From positions 437,229 through 501,228 of the forward strand of contig MKTK01000038.1 in the NCBI GenBank assembly GCA_001898255.1: 64,000 nt of DNA, in the 5' to 3' direction. The position numbers were made by a program, and so were the translations under genes. This stretch comes from Chryseobacterium sp. 39-10 (GTDB taxonomy: Bacteria > Bacteroidota > Bacteroidia > Flavobacteriales > Weeksellaceae). This document shows, piece after piece, positions 48,938 through 59,500 of this stretch. Position 1 is the first letter of the stretch; every line of letters begins with the position of its first letter. Under the pieces are notes generated by a model. That model was not told the DNA's origin. It was given only the letters and a program-made list of their open reading frames with translations, and did not search any database.

Positions 48938-49237
48938 TTAGTTGGTCGCTTTTCTTATTTCTGCTTTTGCATCTTCAGCGGCATCTTTTGTTTTTTCCCA
49001 AGTGTCATCGGCAAAATCCTTCGTTTTTTCCCAAGCGTCAGAAACTGCGTCTTTGGTGTCTTCCCATTTATCGGAAATGTTTTCTTTTGCTTTGCTAAGC
49101 CATCCTTCTAAATTGGCCTCCTGGTTTTTATCGCGTTGTTCACGGATATACTCTTTTGCTTTTTCCGCATAATCATTTAATTTCCATTGCGCTTTGTTTA
49201 CTGTATTTTCTGCTTTGTTGAAATCTTGTGTGTCCAT
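48938..49237 (-). CDS. Small charged helical stress-type protein (LEA/CsbD-like composition)
   Basis: Repeated W-E-x-T-K-D-x-A/V units: KWEDTKDAVSDAWEKTKDFADDTWEKTKDAAEDAKAEIRKATN. Confidence 0.6.
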   Translation of the reverse strand: MDTQDFNKAENTVNKAQWKLNDYAEKAKEYIREQRDKNQEANLEGWLSKAKENISDKWEDTKDAVSDAWEKTKDFADDTWEKTKDAAEDAKAEIRKATN

Positions 49238-49285
49238 CTCTATTGATTTTAAATTATTGAAAATGTGATTTGTTGTTATCGTAGG

Positions 49286-49301
49286 GGCAATAATTATTCC
49301 A
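49286..49301 (-). promoter_or_regulatory. Sigma54-like promoter upstream of the small stress-type gene
   Basis: Minus strand TGGAATAATTATTGCC keeps GG-N10-GC spacing and the TTGC box. Confidence 0.35.
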
Positions 49302-49407
49302 CGAGTGGCATAATGAATGTTAAAATTCTATAAAATTGTAGCACGCCTCTATTTCAACTGTTGATATATTTTTCTCGAAAATCGAAAACAGAACCCTATA
49401 TTTGGGT

Positions 49408-49968
49408 ATGGAAAAGCTACGCTGCGCCTGGTGCGAGAAGGACGATTTGTACCGCGATTATCATGATCTGGAATGGGGGAAACCTGTGTATGATGATGAA
49501 ACTATTTTTGAGTTTTTACTATTGGAAAGTTTTCAGGCGGGCCTGTCTTGGTACACGATTCTGAAGAAACGCGATCATTTTCGAATAGCATTTGACGATT
49601 TTGACTATAAGAAAATTGCTCTATACTCCGATAAGAAACATGAACAGTTGATGCAGGATGCAGGAATTATCCGAAACCGGCTCAAAATCTCAGCGACAAT
49701 CAATAATGCCCAAAAGTTCATGGAAGTGCAGAAGGAATTCGTTAGCTTTTCTAACTATGTTTGGGGCTTTGTTGATGGAAAACCGATTGACAAGCACCCG
49801 AAAACTTTGGCAGATGTGCCCGCAACAACTGCGGTTTCTGATGCTTTGGCAAAAGATTTAAAAAAGCGGGGATTTAAATTTCTGGGCTCTACCGTTATAT
49901 ATGCCTATATGCAGGCAACTGGCATGGTGAATGATCATGTGACCAACTGCCATAGCAGGAAAAAATAA
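49408..49968 (+). CDS. tag: DNA-3-methyladenine glycosylase I
   Basis: RCAWCEKDDLYRDYHDLEWGKPVYDDETIFEFLLLESFQAGLSWYTILKKR...GFKFLGSTVIYAYMQATGMVNDHVTNC. Confidence 0.96.
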   Translation: MEKLRCAWCEKDDLYRDYHDLEWGKPVYDDETIFEFLLLESFQAGLSWYTILKKRDHFRIAFDDFDYKKIALYSDKKHEQLMQDAGIIRNRLKISATINNAQKFMEVQKEFVSFSNYVWGFVDGKPIDKHPKTLADVPATTAVSDALAKDLKKRGFKFLGSTVIYAYMQATGMVNDHVTNCHSRKK

Positions 49969-49994
49969 ATTCCTGAACATCGATTCAGGAATTT
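49967..49994 (+). terminator. Terminator after tag
   Basis: AAATTCCTGAA / TTCAGGAATTT 11-bp stem. Confidence 0.65.
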
Positions 49995-50040
49995 AGTGAT
50001 TTTTGTTGAGCCGTATACAATGATCTGGCTTTTCAATTTT

Positions 50041-50895
50041 TTAGGGAATAATTCTTTCCAACACCCACTCAATCATATTTTTTTCTGATGCATGGTGGTC
50101 GGCAGAAAACTCGCCTCGCCGCCTGTTGGCAATGACGCAATTAACTGTTAATGCCTTGTGGCCGAGTAATTTAGCGAGCCCGTAGATTGCCGATGTTTCC
50201 ATTTCGAAATTGCTGATACCTAAATTATTTAATGTTTCCAGGAACTGATCGTCAATCGCTTTTAGGCGAAGTTGTCTTCCTTGTGGTGCATAAAATCCCG
50301 GAAAAGTGGCGGTATTGCCATGGTACTTTGCGTCTTTGTAATATTCGGCAATATCTGCTGCCCAATCCGAAAAATAAAGCATCGGTTTGATTTTTTCGTA
50401 GGGAAATTTCTCCAGGAAATTCTTGGAGAACTCATTTTCAAAATGATAATCGGAATAGAAATGAAGCAATCCATCTAATCCCACTACATTTTGCGTCACC
50501 AACATATTGTCAACTTCAACCTCAGGGTTAACGCTTCCGCAGGTGCCTAAGCGAAAAAGTTCAAGTGCTGTATGATCGGTTTTGAATTCCTTTTGCTTTA
50601 AATCAATATTCACCAAAGCATCCAGTTCATTCATCACAATATCTATGTTTTCAGTACCTATTCCGGTAGACATCACGGTGATTCTTTCTCCACGCAGCGT
50701 GCCTGTATGGGTATAAAATTCGCGTTTGTTTTTCTTAACATCAATGGTGTCGAAGTATTTAGAAACTTTGGGTACACGATCCGGATCGCCCACCAGGATT
50801 ACTTTCCCAGCTAAATCTTCGGGCAATAGATTGAGGTGATAGACGCTTCCGTCTTCGTTAAGAACAAGCTCGGAAGCTGCAAGTTTATTGAGCAT
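50041..50895 (-). CDS. Nucleoside phosphorylase (uridine/purine phosphorylase family)
   Basis: AGKVILVGDPDRVPKVSKYFD, ITVMSTGIGTENIDIVMNELDAL, LFRLGTCGSVN, FEMETSAIYGLAKLLGHKALTVNCVIANR. Confidence 0.92.
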   Translation of the reverse strand: MLNKLAASELVLNEDGSVYHLNLLPEDLAGKVILVGDPDRVPKVSKYFDTIDVKKNKREFYTHTGTLRGERITVMSTGIGTENIDIVMNELDALVNIDLKQKEFKTDHTALELFRLGTCGSVNPEVEVDNMLVTQNVVGLDGLLHFYSDYHFENEFSKNFLEKFPYEKIKPMLYFSDWAADIAEYYKDAKYHGNTATFPGFYAPQGRQLRLKAIDDQFLETLNNLGISNFEMETSAIYGLAKLLGHKALTVNCVIANRRRGEFSADHHASEKNMIEWVLERIIP

Positions 50896-50984
50896 GATAT
50901 GTATATTTTTAAATTAAAAAAACCTTTAAAAAAAGGATTTTAAAGGTAAGGAGAATTTTTAGGTTGGTAAAATATTATTTAAAA

Positions 50985-51308
50985 TTACCCACCGACCCGT
51001 TTGGTTTTGTAGCCCATTTCGTGGAGCATCTTCATGATCTTATCCCGATTGTCGCCCTGTATAACGATGGTTCCGTCTTTTTCTGATCCACCAATACCGA
51101 GTGTTGTTTTAATTTTTTTTGATATTTTTTTCAGTTCATCATCACTGCCTTCAAAACCTTCGATTAGGGTAACGGGTTTCCCATTTCTACCTTTTTTCTC
51201 GAATTTGCAGACAAGCGGTTCCTTTTGCACAAATTTTTCCTCCGGCATTTCGAAATCCTGCTCTTCATGGTCGGGGAAAAGATTTTTTAATTGGTCTCGT
51301 AATTCCAT
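50985..51308 (-). CDS. SUI1/YciH family translation initiation factor-like protein
   Basis: RNGKPVTLIEGFEGSDDELKKISKKIKTTLGIGGSEKDGTIVIQGDNRDKIMKMLHEMGYKTKRVGG. Confidence 0.92.
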   Translation of the reverse strand: MELRDQLKNLFPDHEEQDFEMPEEKFVQKEPLVCKFEKKGRNGKPVTLIEGFEGSDDELKKISKKIKTTLGIGGSEKDGTIVIQGDNRDKIMKMLHEMGYKTKRVGG

Positions 51309-51448
51309 GGGACAAAATTATAAAATTATAGGCAAAGCGCAGTTTAATAAGATTAGCATTGTGGCTAACTGTCATATAATTAATGGTTTATTCATTTTAT
51401 TTTAAAATGCAGTTCATCTTTTAATGGTAATTTTGAAGATAATTTGAA

Positions 51449-52294
51449 ATGATGCCCAAACAATTAAGATGGTTTTTTCCACTATTTTTCTGGGGATTGG
51501 TGTCTTGCTCCAAAAGTGATAAAGCGTTAAGAATAAAGGGATCCGATACCGAGGTAAATCTTGCAGTGGAGTTGGCTGAAGCTTTTTACGCTACCAATTC
51601 TGAAGTGAGTTTGGCTATTTCTGGTGGTGGTTCCGGTTTGGGCATCGCATCATTGTACAACGGGCAGGCCGATATTGCCAACTCTTCCCGACCATTAACT
51701 GACGATGAAAAGCGATTGTTTGCCGATAAGAACATTGTACTTTTAACCAACATCTTTGCGGAAGATGCAACGGCAATAGTGGTCAACTCTACAGTTTCCA
51801 TTGATGAGATTGATGTGAAGACATTAGGGGAAGTATTCGACGGCAGCATCAGCAACTGGAAAGAAATTACAGGGGAAAATAGACCTATTACGATTTACGG
51901 ACGGCAAAGTAACTCTGGAACTCATTCTTTCGTTCAGCAAAAACTGGGCATTCAGTTTTCTACACGAGCCCGTGAAATGAATGGAAATGCACAGATCATG
52001 GAAGGAATAAAAGTGGATCCATCCGGTATTGGTTACGTGGGTGCAGGTTATCTGCTCAACTCCAATCATCGAGAAGTGAAAGCACTTAAAATTAAAAAAA
52101 ATACTGATGATGTTGCAATTTCACCGCTTGATAAAGAGGCGATAAAGCACAATCGATATTATTTTCAACGGCCGCTTTATCAATTTATTCCGAAATCTTC
52201 TTGGCAAAAAGCCAAGTCATTTATTGATTTTGAGCGATCAGATAAAGGAAAGGAAATCATCATAAAATCAGGATATTACGTGATGGATCATTAA
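51449..52294 (+). CDS. pstS: Phosphate ABC transporter substrate-binding lipoprotein
   Basis: FFPLFFWGLVSCSKSDK lipobox; IKGSDTEVNLAVELAEAF, ISGGGSGLGIASLYNGQADIANSSRPL. Confidence 0.92.
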   Translation: MMPKQLRWFFPLFFWGLVSCSKSDKALRIKGSDTEVNLAVELAEAFYATNSEVSLAISGGGSGLGIASLYNGQADIANSSRPLTDDEKRLFADKNIVLLTNIFAEDATAIVVNSTVSIDEIDVKTLGEVFDGSISNWKEITGENRPITIYGRQSNSGTHSFVQQKLGIQFSTRAREMNGNAQIMEGIKVDPSGIGYVGAGYLLNSNHREVKALKIKKNTDDVAISPLDKEAIKHNRYYFQRPLYQFIPKSSWQKAKSFIDFERSDKGKEIIIKSGYYVMDH

Positions 52295-52304
52295 ATCAGT
52301 AGCA

Positions 52305-53192
52305 ATGAGCAACATAATCTACAGAACGAGGATAGACGATACTTTCAAATGGTTATTTAAAATAACCGGGCTGCTTGTTATCGTCATTTTAGGCGGTATT
52401 TTCTTTATGCTGATGTGGAACACCGGGTCGTTTTTACTCGACTACTCCCCTTTAGACTTTATTTCCGGCACCCAGTGGAATCCGGCCTATAACCAATACG
52501 GAATTTTGCCGCTGATTGTTTCCACAACCATTGTTACAGCAGGTGCGATGATTATTGCCATTCCTTTAGGCATCGGCACAGCGACCTTTCTCTCCGAATA
52601 TTGCCCACCAAAAGTGAAGGCAATCTTAAAGCCGGCAATAGAGATGTTGGCTGCCGTTCCTTCTGTTGCAATTGGTTTTTTAGGGATTGTATTACTAGGT
52701 CCCGAGATTGCAAACATAACAGAACAATCCAACGGGTTGAATGCATTAAACGGAGGAATACTTTTAGCCATTATGGCATTACCCACCATTATTACGGTGA
52801 GTGAAGATGCAATCAATGCAGTTCCTCGAACGTATAGGGAAGCTAGTTTAGCCGTGGGTGCAGACCGATGGCAAACTGTTACTCAGATCGTAATTCCGTC
52901 TGCCGCACCAGGTATTATTGCTGCAGTAATGCTGGGTGTAGGAAGAGCCATAGGCGAAACAATGACGGTGCTTATGGCGACAGGAAATGCGGCGGCTTTT
53001 CCACGCGGTTTTTTCGATTCGGTGCGTACGATCACGGCAACCATTGCAATTGAAATGGGTGAAGTTCCTTATGATACCACGCATTATTTTGCACTTTATG
53101 CTATTGCAGCGGTTCTCTTTTTTATGACTTTGATTGTGAATATTCTGGGTGAATATTTTGTTAATAGATTTAGAAAATTTCAGGCATTATGA
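52305..53192 (+). CDS. pstC: Phosphate ABC transporter permease PstC
   Basis: EMLAAVPSVAIGFLGIVLLGP, YREASLAVGADRWQTVTQIVIPSAAPGI. Confidence 0.95.
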   Translation: MSNIIYRTRIDDTFKWLFKITGLLVIVILGGIFFMLMWNTGSFLLDYSPLDFISGTQWNPAYNQYGILPLIVSTTIVTAGAMIIAIPLGIGTATFLSEYCPPKVKAILKPAIEMLAAVPSVAIGFLGIVLLGPEIANITEQSNGLNALNGGILLAIMALPTIITVSEDAINAVPRTYREASLAVGADRWQTVTQIVIPSAAPGIIAAVMLGVGRAIGETMTVLMATGNAAAFPRGFFDSVRTITATIAIEMGEVPYDTTHYFALYAIAAVLFFMTLIVNILGEYFVNRFRKFQAL

Positions 53193-54037
53193 TGAAGTAT
53201 GTGCGAAGCTTTTTAGAATGGTTCATCCTGATTGTCTGTACAGGAACCGTTTTGTTGTTTTTAGGGGTTATCATTTTGGATATCATTGTTAAAGGATGGC
53301 CAGCCATTTCTTGGGATTTTTTGTCACAAAAGCCCACCCATGCCATGACTTCGGGAGGTATTTTTCCTGCTATTGCCGGAACGGTTTTGTTAACGATCAT
53401 TACAGCTGTCTTCTGTATTCCCTTTGGGGTTTGCTGTGCGGTTTATCTTAATGAATATGCAGCCGAGAATAATCTTACCAGGATTATTCGGGCATCTATT
53501 CGGAATTTGTCGGGGATACCATCGATTATTTATGGTCTTTTCGGGTTGGCTCTTTTTGTTCAGGGTCTTAACCTTGGTACATCAATGATTTCTGCGGGAT
53601 TAACCCTGGGATTGCTTTCATTACCATATATTGTTACGACCTCCGAAGAAGCGCTTCGAAGAATCCCCAATTCCATGAGAGAAGCTGCTTTGGGCGTTGG
53701 TGCAACACAATTTGAGAGCATAAAAGATGTTGTGCTTCCCTCCGCCTTACCCGGCATACTGACCGGAGTGGTTCTCACTCTTTCCAGAGCAGCCGGTGAA
53801 ACTGCGCCGATTCTCTTTACAGGAGTGGCATTTTTTATCACCGGAAATTCAGGAGAGTTTAACCAAGAATTTATGGCACTCCCATATCATCTCTACATGC
53901 TTTCTACCCAGCATCAAGCGATTGAGCAAGTGCGTCCTTTGGCTTACGGGACAGCTTTGGTGCTGATTGTTGTTGTGTTTTTACTCAGCTTGTCAGCATT
54001 TTATATTCGGTATAAGTACTCAAAAAATGACAAATAA
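53189..54037 (+). CDS. pstA: Phosphate ABC transporter permease PstA
   Basis: IRNLSGIPSIIYGLFGLALFV, MREAALGVGATQFESIKDVVLPSALPGILTG; overlaps pstC by 4 nt. Confidence 0.95.
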   Translation: MMKYVRSFLEWFILIVCTGTVLLFLGVIILDIIVKGWPAISWDFLSQKPTHAMTSGGIFPAIAGTVLLTIITAVFCIPFGVCCAVYLNEYAAENNLTRIIRASIRNLSGIPSIIYGLFGLALFVQGLNLGTSMISAGLTLGLLSLPYIVTTSEEALRRIPNSMREAALGVGATQFESIKDVVLPSALPGILTGVVLTLSRAAGETAPILFTGVAFFITGNSGEFNQEFMALPYHLYMLSTQHQAIEQVRPLAYGTALVLIVVVFLLSLSAFYIRYKYSKNDK

Positions 54038-54785
54038 AATTAAACTTTCGGGGAGCAATGTAAATCTTTGGTTTGGTAAAAAGCAAGTGCTAAATAATGT
54101 AAGTATTGCCTTCGAAGAACATACCGTAACCGCTTTGATTGGCCCTTCTGGTTGTGGAAAATCAACACTGCTTAGGTGTTTCAACAGGATGCACGATCTT
54201 AATGCTGAAGCAAAGATTGATGGTATTTTTCGGTTGGATCAGGAGGATATTTACGACAAACATACCTCGGCCGCACAGATAAGAAAGAAAATCGGAATGG
54301 TTTTCCAGAAAGCTAACCCTTTTCCCAAAAGTATTTACGAAAACATCAACTACGGGCTCAAAATTAATAACGTGCCCGCCAAAGAACGCCCGCATATTAT
54401 TGAACAGTCCCTCAAAGAAAGCTATATTTGGGATGAGGTAAAAGATGATTTAAAAAAACCTGCAACACGACTTTCTGGCGGACAGCAGCAAAGAATATGC
54501 ATCGCACGTGCAGTAGCCCTGCGGCCTGAAGTTATTCTTATGGATGAACCATGTTCTGCGCTAGATCCTATTTCCACCAAGAAAGTAGAGGAATTAATCC
54601 ATTTCCTGAAAATGGATTTCACCATCGTGATTGTGACGCACAATATGCAGCAGGCGCAACGTATTGCAGATAAAACCGCCCTCATGTACCTCGGCGAATT
54701 GGTGGAGTACGGAGACACTTCCCAGATTTTCAATGATCCCCAACATGAATTGACCCAAAATTATATACACGGTACATTTGGCTAA
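54027..54785 (+). CDS. pstB: Phosphate ABC transporter ATP-binding protein PstB
   Basis: TALIGPSGCGKSTLLRCFNRMHDLN, RLSGGQQQRICIARAVALRPEVILMDEPCSALDPIST; start MTNKIKLSG inside the pstA end. Confidence 0.96.
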   Translation: MTNKIKLSGSNVNLWFGKKQVLNNVSIAFEEHTVTALIGPSGCGKSTLLRCFNRMHDLNAEAKIDGIFRLDQEDIYDKHTSAAQIRKKIGMVFQKANPFPKSIYENINYGLKINNVPAKERPHIIEQSLKESYIWDEVKDDLKKPATRLSGGQQQRICIARAVALRPEVILMDEPCSALDPISTKKVEELIHFLKMDFTIVIVTHNMQQAQRIADKTALMYLGELVEYGDTSQIFNDPQHELTQNYIHGTFG

Positions 54786-54864
54786 AGCGTCATAATTCGT
54801 TTTTAAGCGGCGTTATTTTTCCTTAAGCAATATCATGTACTAAAATTTTCTTAAATTTTTTGGT

Positions 54865-55365
54865 ATGGTTCGTTTTGTTCCGAACCAGTTTTCTATCTTT
54901 GCTTTTCATCAGTATAAAAATATGGAGATCGACGAAAGAATTTTTCAGGAAATGGTTAGTTTTTATGGGAAGAATTTTAGTCTTCCCCCGCTTTCTGCAA
55001 AAATTTACAGCTATCTTATCTTCGATTTCGAGCGCAAGGGCGTCTGTTTTGATCATCTTGTAGAAGCACTGCATGTCAGTAAAAGTTCGGTTTCATCCAA
55101 TCTGCAACTTTTGCTCACGGCTAATCTCATCAAAGATTTTACCCCGATTGACGAGCGGAAGCGTTTTTTTGTCATCAACGAAGATTATATTAAAATTCGT
55201 TTTGAGGAAATTGTGAAAAGAATGACCACAGAAATTAGAATTTTAGATGAGCTTCATGCTTTCCGCAACCAAAATGATGATCACCATAACCAGAAATTTG
55301 AAATTTACAAATCACTATTAAACAAGAATATCGATAACATTCGAGAAATGCTCACTAAATATTAA
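54865..55365 (+). CDS. MarR/GbsR family transcriptional regulator
   Basis: Winged-helix FDHLVEALHVSKSSVSSNLQLLLTANLIKDFTPIDERKRFFVINEDYI; adjacent to RND efflux genes. Exact start uncertain (ATG at 54922, MEIDERIF, is an alternative). Confidence 0.88.
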   Translation: MVRFVPNQFSIFAFHQYKNMEIDERIFQEMVSFYGKNFSLPPLSAKIYSYLIFDFERKGVCFDHLVEALHVSKSSVSSNLQLLLTANLIKDFTPIDERKRFFVINEDYIKIRFEEIVKRMTTEIRILDELHAFRNQNDDHHNQKFEIYKSLLNKNIDNIREMLTKY

Positions 55366-55368
55366 GGT

Positions 55369-56598
55369 ATGAAAAATCGATTTTTATTATATGTTGTAGC
55401 CACAATGGCCGTTGTTTCCTGCAAAAAGCAAGAAGAGAAAAAGCAGGATGGCCCTGCAGAAGTGCCGGTTGTTGCCATTGAGCAACGCAATGTAACCAGT
55501 TATCAAAATTTTCCGGCATCTATTCAGGGAAAAATCAATAATGATGTGAGGGCTAAAATACAAGGTTATATTACACAGGTTCTGGTAGACGAAGGCCAAA
55601 TGGTAACAAAAGGCCAGCCGCTTTTTCGTTTGGAAACGAATATGCTTACCCAGAGTGCTGATGCCGCCAAAGCAGCGATAGGTGCAGCGCAGTCATCTGT
55701 TTCGGCAGCCAAAGCCAATGTGGATGCTGCACAAGCCGCGGTAAATGCTGCACAAGTCGAAGTCAACAAATTGGTCCCTCTTGTTCAGAAAAATATCATC
55801 AGCAATGTACAACTGGAAACTGCAAAAGCAAATCTTTCTCGTGCACAGGCACAGCTCTCTCAGGCGCGTGCTGCGGAGTTGCAGGCCAGTGCAGGCGTAT
55901 CTCAGGCGAGCGCAAACTATCGTGGCGTACAGGCCAATATTGATTATTCTATTATTCGCGCTCCTATTTCGGGTGTGGTGGGTCGTTTGCCTTTAAAAGT
56001 GGGAAGTTTGGTGGGGCCAAGCGACCAGGTTGCTTTGACCACGGTGTCGGATACCAGCAGTGTGTATGCTTATTTTGCAATGAACGAGAAAGAATATCTT
56101 GATTTTCTTGAAGATTCTTATGGATCAACTGTTCCGGAAAAACTCAAAAACTTACCGATGGTGGAGTTGGAATTGGCCAACGGCGCTGCCTATCCCGAAA
56201 AGGGGAAAATTGAAGCCGTTACCGGCCAGATTAATCCGGCCACGGGAACTATTCAGTTCAGGGTTTCATTTCCTAATGCTGCTAAGCTGCTAAGCAACGG
56301 AAACAGCGGGACCATAAAAATCCCCAAATTGTATAACGATGTGTTGGTGGTTCCGGAAAGTGCAACTTATGAACAACAAGGTATAACCTATGTTTATCGC
56401 GTGGAGAAAGATACGGCAAAGAGCACCATGATTGGCGTCACCGATCGTGTAAATAATATGATTGTGGTTAAAAATGGTGTTACGAAAGGCGAAAAAATTG
56501 TAGCTCAGGGTGTTGGTCAGCTTAAGCCAGGAGCAGCAGTAAAGCCAAAGCAAGTACAATTTGACGAAATTATTAACGCCATAAAACCGATTTTCTAA
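55369..56598 (+). CDS. RND efflux periplasmic adaptor (MFP) lipoprotein
   Basis: VVATMAVVSCKKQEE lipobox; FPASIQGKINNDVRAKIQGYITQVLVDEGQMVTKGQPLFRLE; coiled-coil Ala/Gln repeats. Confidence 0.95.
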   Translation: MKNRFLLYVVATMAVVSCKKQEEKKQDGPAEVPVVAIEQRNVTSYQNFPASIQGKINNDVRAKIQGYITQVLVDEGQMVTKGQPLFRLETNMLTQSADAAKAAIGAAQSSVSAAKANVDAAQAAVNAAQVEVNKLVPLVQKNIISNVQLETAKANLSRAQAQLSQARAAELQASAGVSQASANYRGVQANIDYSIIRAPISGVVGRLPLKVGSLVGPSDQVALTTVSDTSSVYAYFAMNEKEYLDFLEDSYGSTVPEKLKNLPMVELELANGAAYPEKGKIEAVTGQINPATGTIQFRVSFPNAAKLLSNGNSGTIKIPKLYNDVLVVPESATYEQQGITYVYRVEKDTAKSTMIGVTDRVNNMIVVKNGVTKGEKIVAQGVGQLKPGAAVKPKQVQFDEIINAIKPIF

Positions 56599-59500
56599 TG
56601 GTAAAGCATTTTATAAACAGACCGGTTTTTTCAAGTGTTGTTTCCATCCTGATTGTTATTTTAGGGATTTTGGGATTGCGTGCTTTGCCGGTCACACAAT
56701 ATCCAGATATCGCTCCTCCCACCGTAAGCATCTCGGCCAACTACACTGGTGCAAGTGCAGAAACCGTGATGAATAGCGTGATCATTCCTATAGAAGAGCA
56801 AGTGAACGGCGTTGAAGGGATGGATTACATTTCTTCGTCTGCCAGTAATAACGGTTCAGCAAATATTCAGATTTTCTTTAAACAAGGCGTTAATCCTGAC
56901 ATTGCTGCCGTTGAGGTACAAAATAAAGTGCAGCGTGCAACACCTCTTTTGCCGGCAGACGTAACGAAGTCTGGTTTATCTGTACAAAAGCAGCGAACCA
57001 GTGCCCTGATGTTTCTGTCTTTCTTTACCGACAATCCGGATCTGAACGAAGTTTGGCTCCAGAATTACCTCAACATCAATGTAATTCCCGAGCTTAAAAG
57101 GGTTAACGGTGTAAGTGATGCGCAAGCGTTTGGTGGCAAGAACTTCTCGATGAGGGTGTGGATTGATCCTGCAAAGATGGCGGCTTATGGCCTGCAGCCG
57201 AGCGATGTTTCGGCAGCAATTAACGAGCAGTCGCGGGAAGCAGCCGCCGGTCAACTGGGGCAAAACAGCGGTAGTGCATTCGAATATGTTATCACCTATA
57301 AAGGAAAATTCAATAAGGAAAAAGATTATGGTGATATTATTTTGAAATCGCTTGGCAACGGGCAGTTTCTTCGGCTTAAAGACGTTGCGGAAATCAAGCT
57401 TGATGCCTTATCGTACACTTCCGTGGGTGAGAACAACGGTAGAAGTTCCGTAAGTATGGGTATTTTTCAAACTCCGGGATCTAATGCACAAGATATTATC
57501 AACAACATCAAGAAATTCCTGGAGCAGAATGCGAAGACCCTTCCTAAAGGCATTGGCTATACCATTAATTTTGATACCAACGACTTCCTGGAAGCTTCTA
57601 TCAGCAAAGTGGTTTCAACTTTACTCGAGGCGTTTTTACTGGTTTTTGTGGTGGTTTATATTTTTCTTCAAGATTTCCGGTCGACCCTTATTCCGGCGAT
57701 TGCAGTGCCGGTTTCAATTGTTGGTTCATTTTTCTTTTTGAATCTATTGGGTTACTCATTAAACCTGCTAACGCTTTTTGCTCTCGTTTTAGCCATTGGT
57801 ATTGTGGTTGACGATGCAATCGTAGTAGTAGAGGCGGTGCACGCCAAAATGGAGCACGGCATTACCGATGCTAAAAAAGCAACCGTTGCGGCGATGGACG
57901 AAATTACGGGTGCCATTATTTCGATTACCTTGGTGATGGCAGCAGTATTTATCCCGGTAACCTTCATTACTGGTCCCACAGGTGTTTTCTATCAACAGTT
58001 TGGGATTACACTGATTATCGCAATCCTAATCTCTGCGGTTAATGCACTAACCCTGAGCCCTGTTCTATGCTCACTTTTTTTGAAGCCCAATCCGGCCCAT
58101 CACGAAGAATATGCGAAGTTGAATTTTATGCAAAAATTCTTTTATAAGTTCAACACCGCATTCAACACGGCAACAGACCGGTATGGTCGTGCTTTTGTTT
58201 TTCTTTTGAGGCACAAGTGGGTGACGCTCATTATTTTTGGTGTTGGCGGATTGTTTTTTTGGTGGTCTAACTCTACCATGGCAACAGGATTCATCCCGAA
58301 AGAAGATCGAGGGATAATTTTTACGGATGTGGCTTTGCCTCCTGGTGCTTCTATGGAGCGAACTTATAATGTGCTAAAAGCGCTTCAGGAAGATGCTCGC
58401 AAAATCCCGGGGGTACAAAACGTAACTTTTACAGCGAGCAGGGGTTTTATGTCTGGAAGTGGATCCAATGCAGGGCAGGCCTTTGTTCGGTTAAAACCTT
58501 TTGACGAACGAGCACATGATGCAAACCTTTCGGTAGAAAGTATAACAAAGCAACTTTTTGGGCTTGCTCGAAAGTATCCAGATGCTAAAATCGTCTTCTT
58601 TTCACCGCCCAGTGTTCCAGGATTTGGTAGCAGCGATGGTTTTTCTGCTGTGTTGCTCGATAAATCTGGAGGAAGCTTGAAACAGCTGGACAATGTAGCG
58701 AAACAGTATATTGGTGCGTTGATGGAGCGTCCAGAAATTCAGTTTGCCCAAACCTCATTTAATACAAATTATCCTCAATACGAAATGGTGATCGATGTAG
58801 CGAAAGCCAAAGAAACTGGCGTAGGCGTAAGTGATATTCTTAGCACCATGCAGGGCTACGTTGGTGGCGTTTATGCTGCTGATTTTACCAAGTATGGCAA
58901 GCAGTTTCGTGTAATGGTTCAGGCATTTCCGGATGCGCGCACTCAACCCAATGATCTCAATAGTATTTTTGTAAAAACAGCTTCGGGACAAATGACGCCT
59001 ATTTCTCAGTTTGTGACGATGGAGAAAACGTTTGGCCCCAAATCGGTAGAGCGTTATAATCTCTTTACATCTATTTCGATTTCTGGAGGAAACAATGTTG
59101 GTTATTCTACCGGTGATGCCATTAAAGCTGTACAGGAAGTTGCCCACAAAGTTTTGCCCTCAGATTATGTTGTAGAGTTTACCGGATTGTCGAAAGAAGA
59201 ATTGAGTTCAGGATCTCAAACCGCAATAATCTTTGTGCTGAGCTTAATTTTTGTGTATTTTATTCTTGCCGCACAATACGAAAGTTTTATGCTGCCTTTA
59301 GCGGTAATTCTTTCGCTACCGCTTGGAGTAATTGGTGCCTATTTTGGTCAGAAGATTGCCGGGCTTGAAAATAATATTTACTTCCAGATCGCTTTAATTA
59401 TGTTGGTTGGCTTGCTTGCAAAAAATGCAATTCTGATTGTGGAGTTTGCAGTGCAGCGGCGACACCATGGTGAAACATTGGCCATGTCGGCCATTAACGC

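Noticed and set aside
53967-54026. N-terminally extended PstB start within pstA
   Set aside because: The extension is the out-of-frame pstA C-terminus; MTNKIKLSG at 54027 gives a normal PstB N-terminus.
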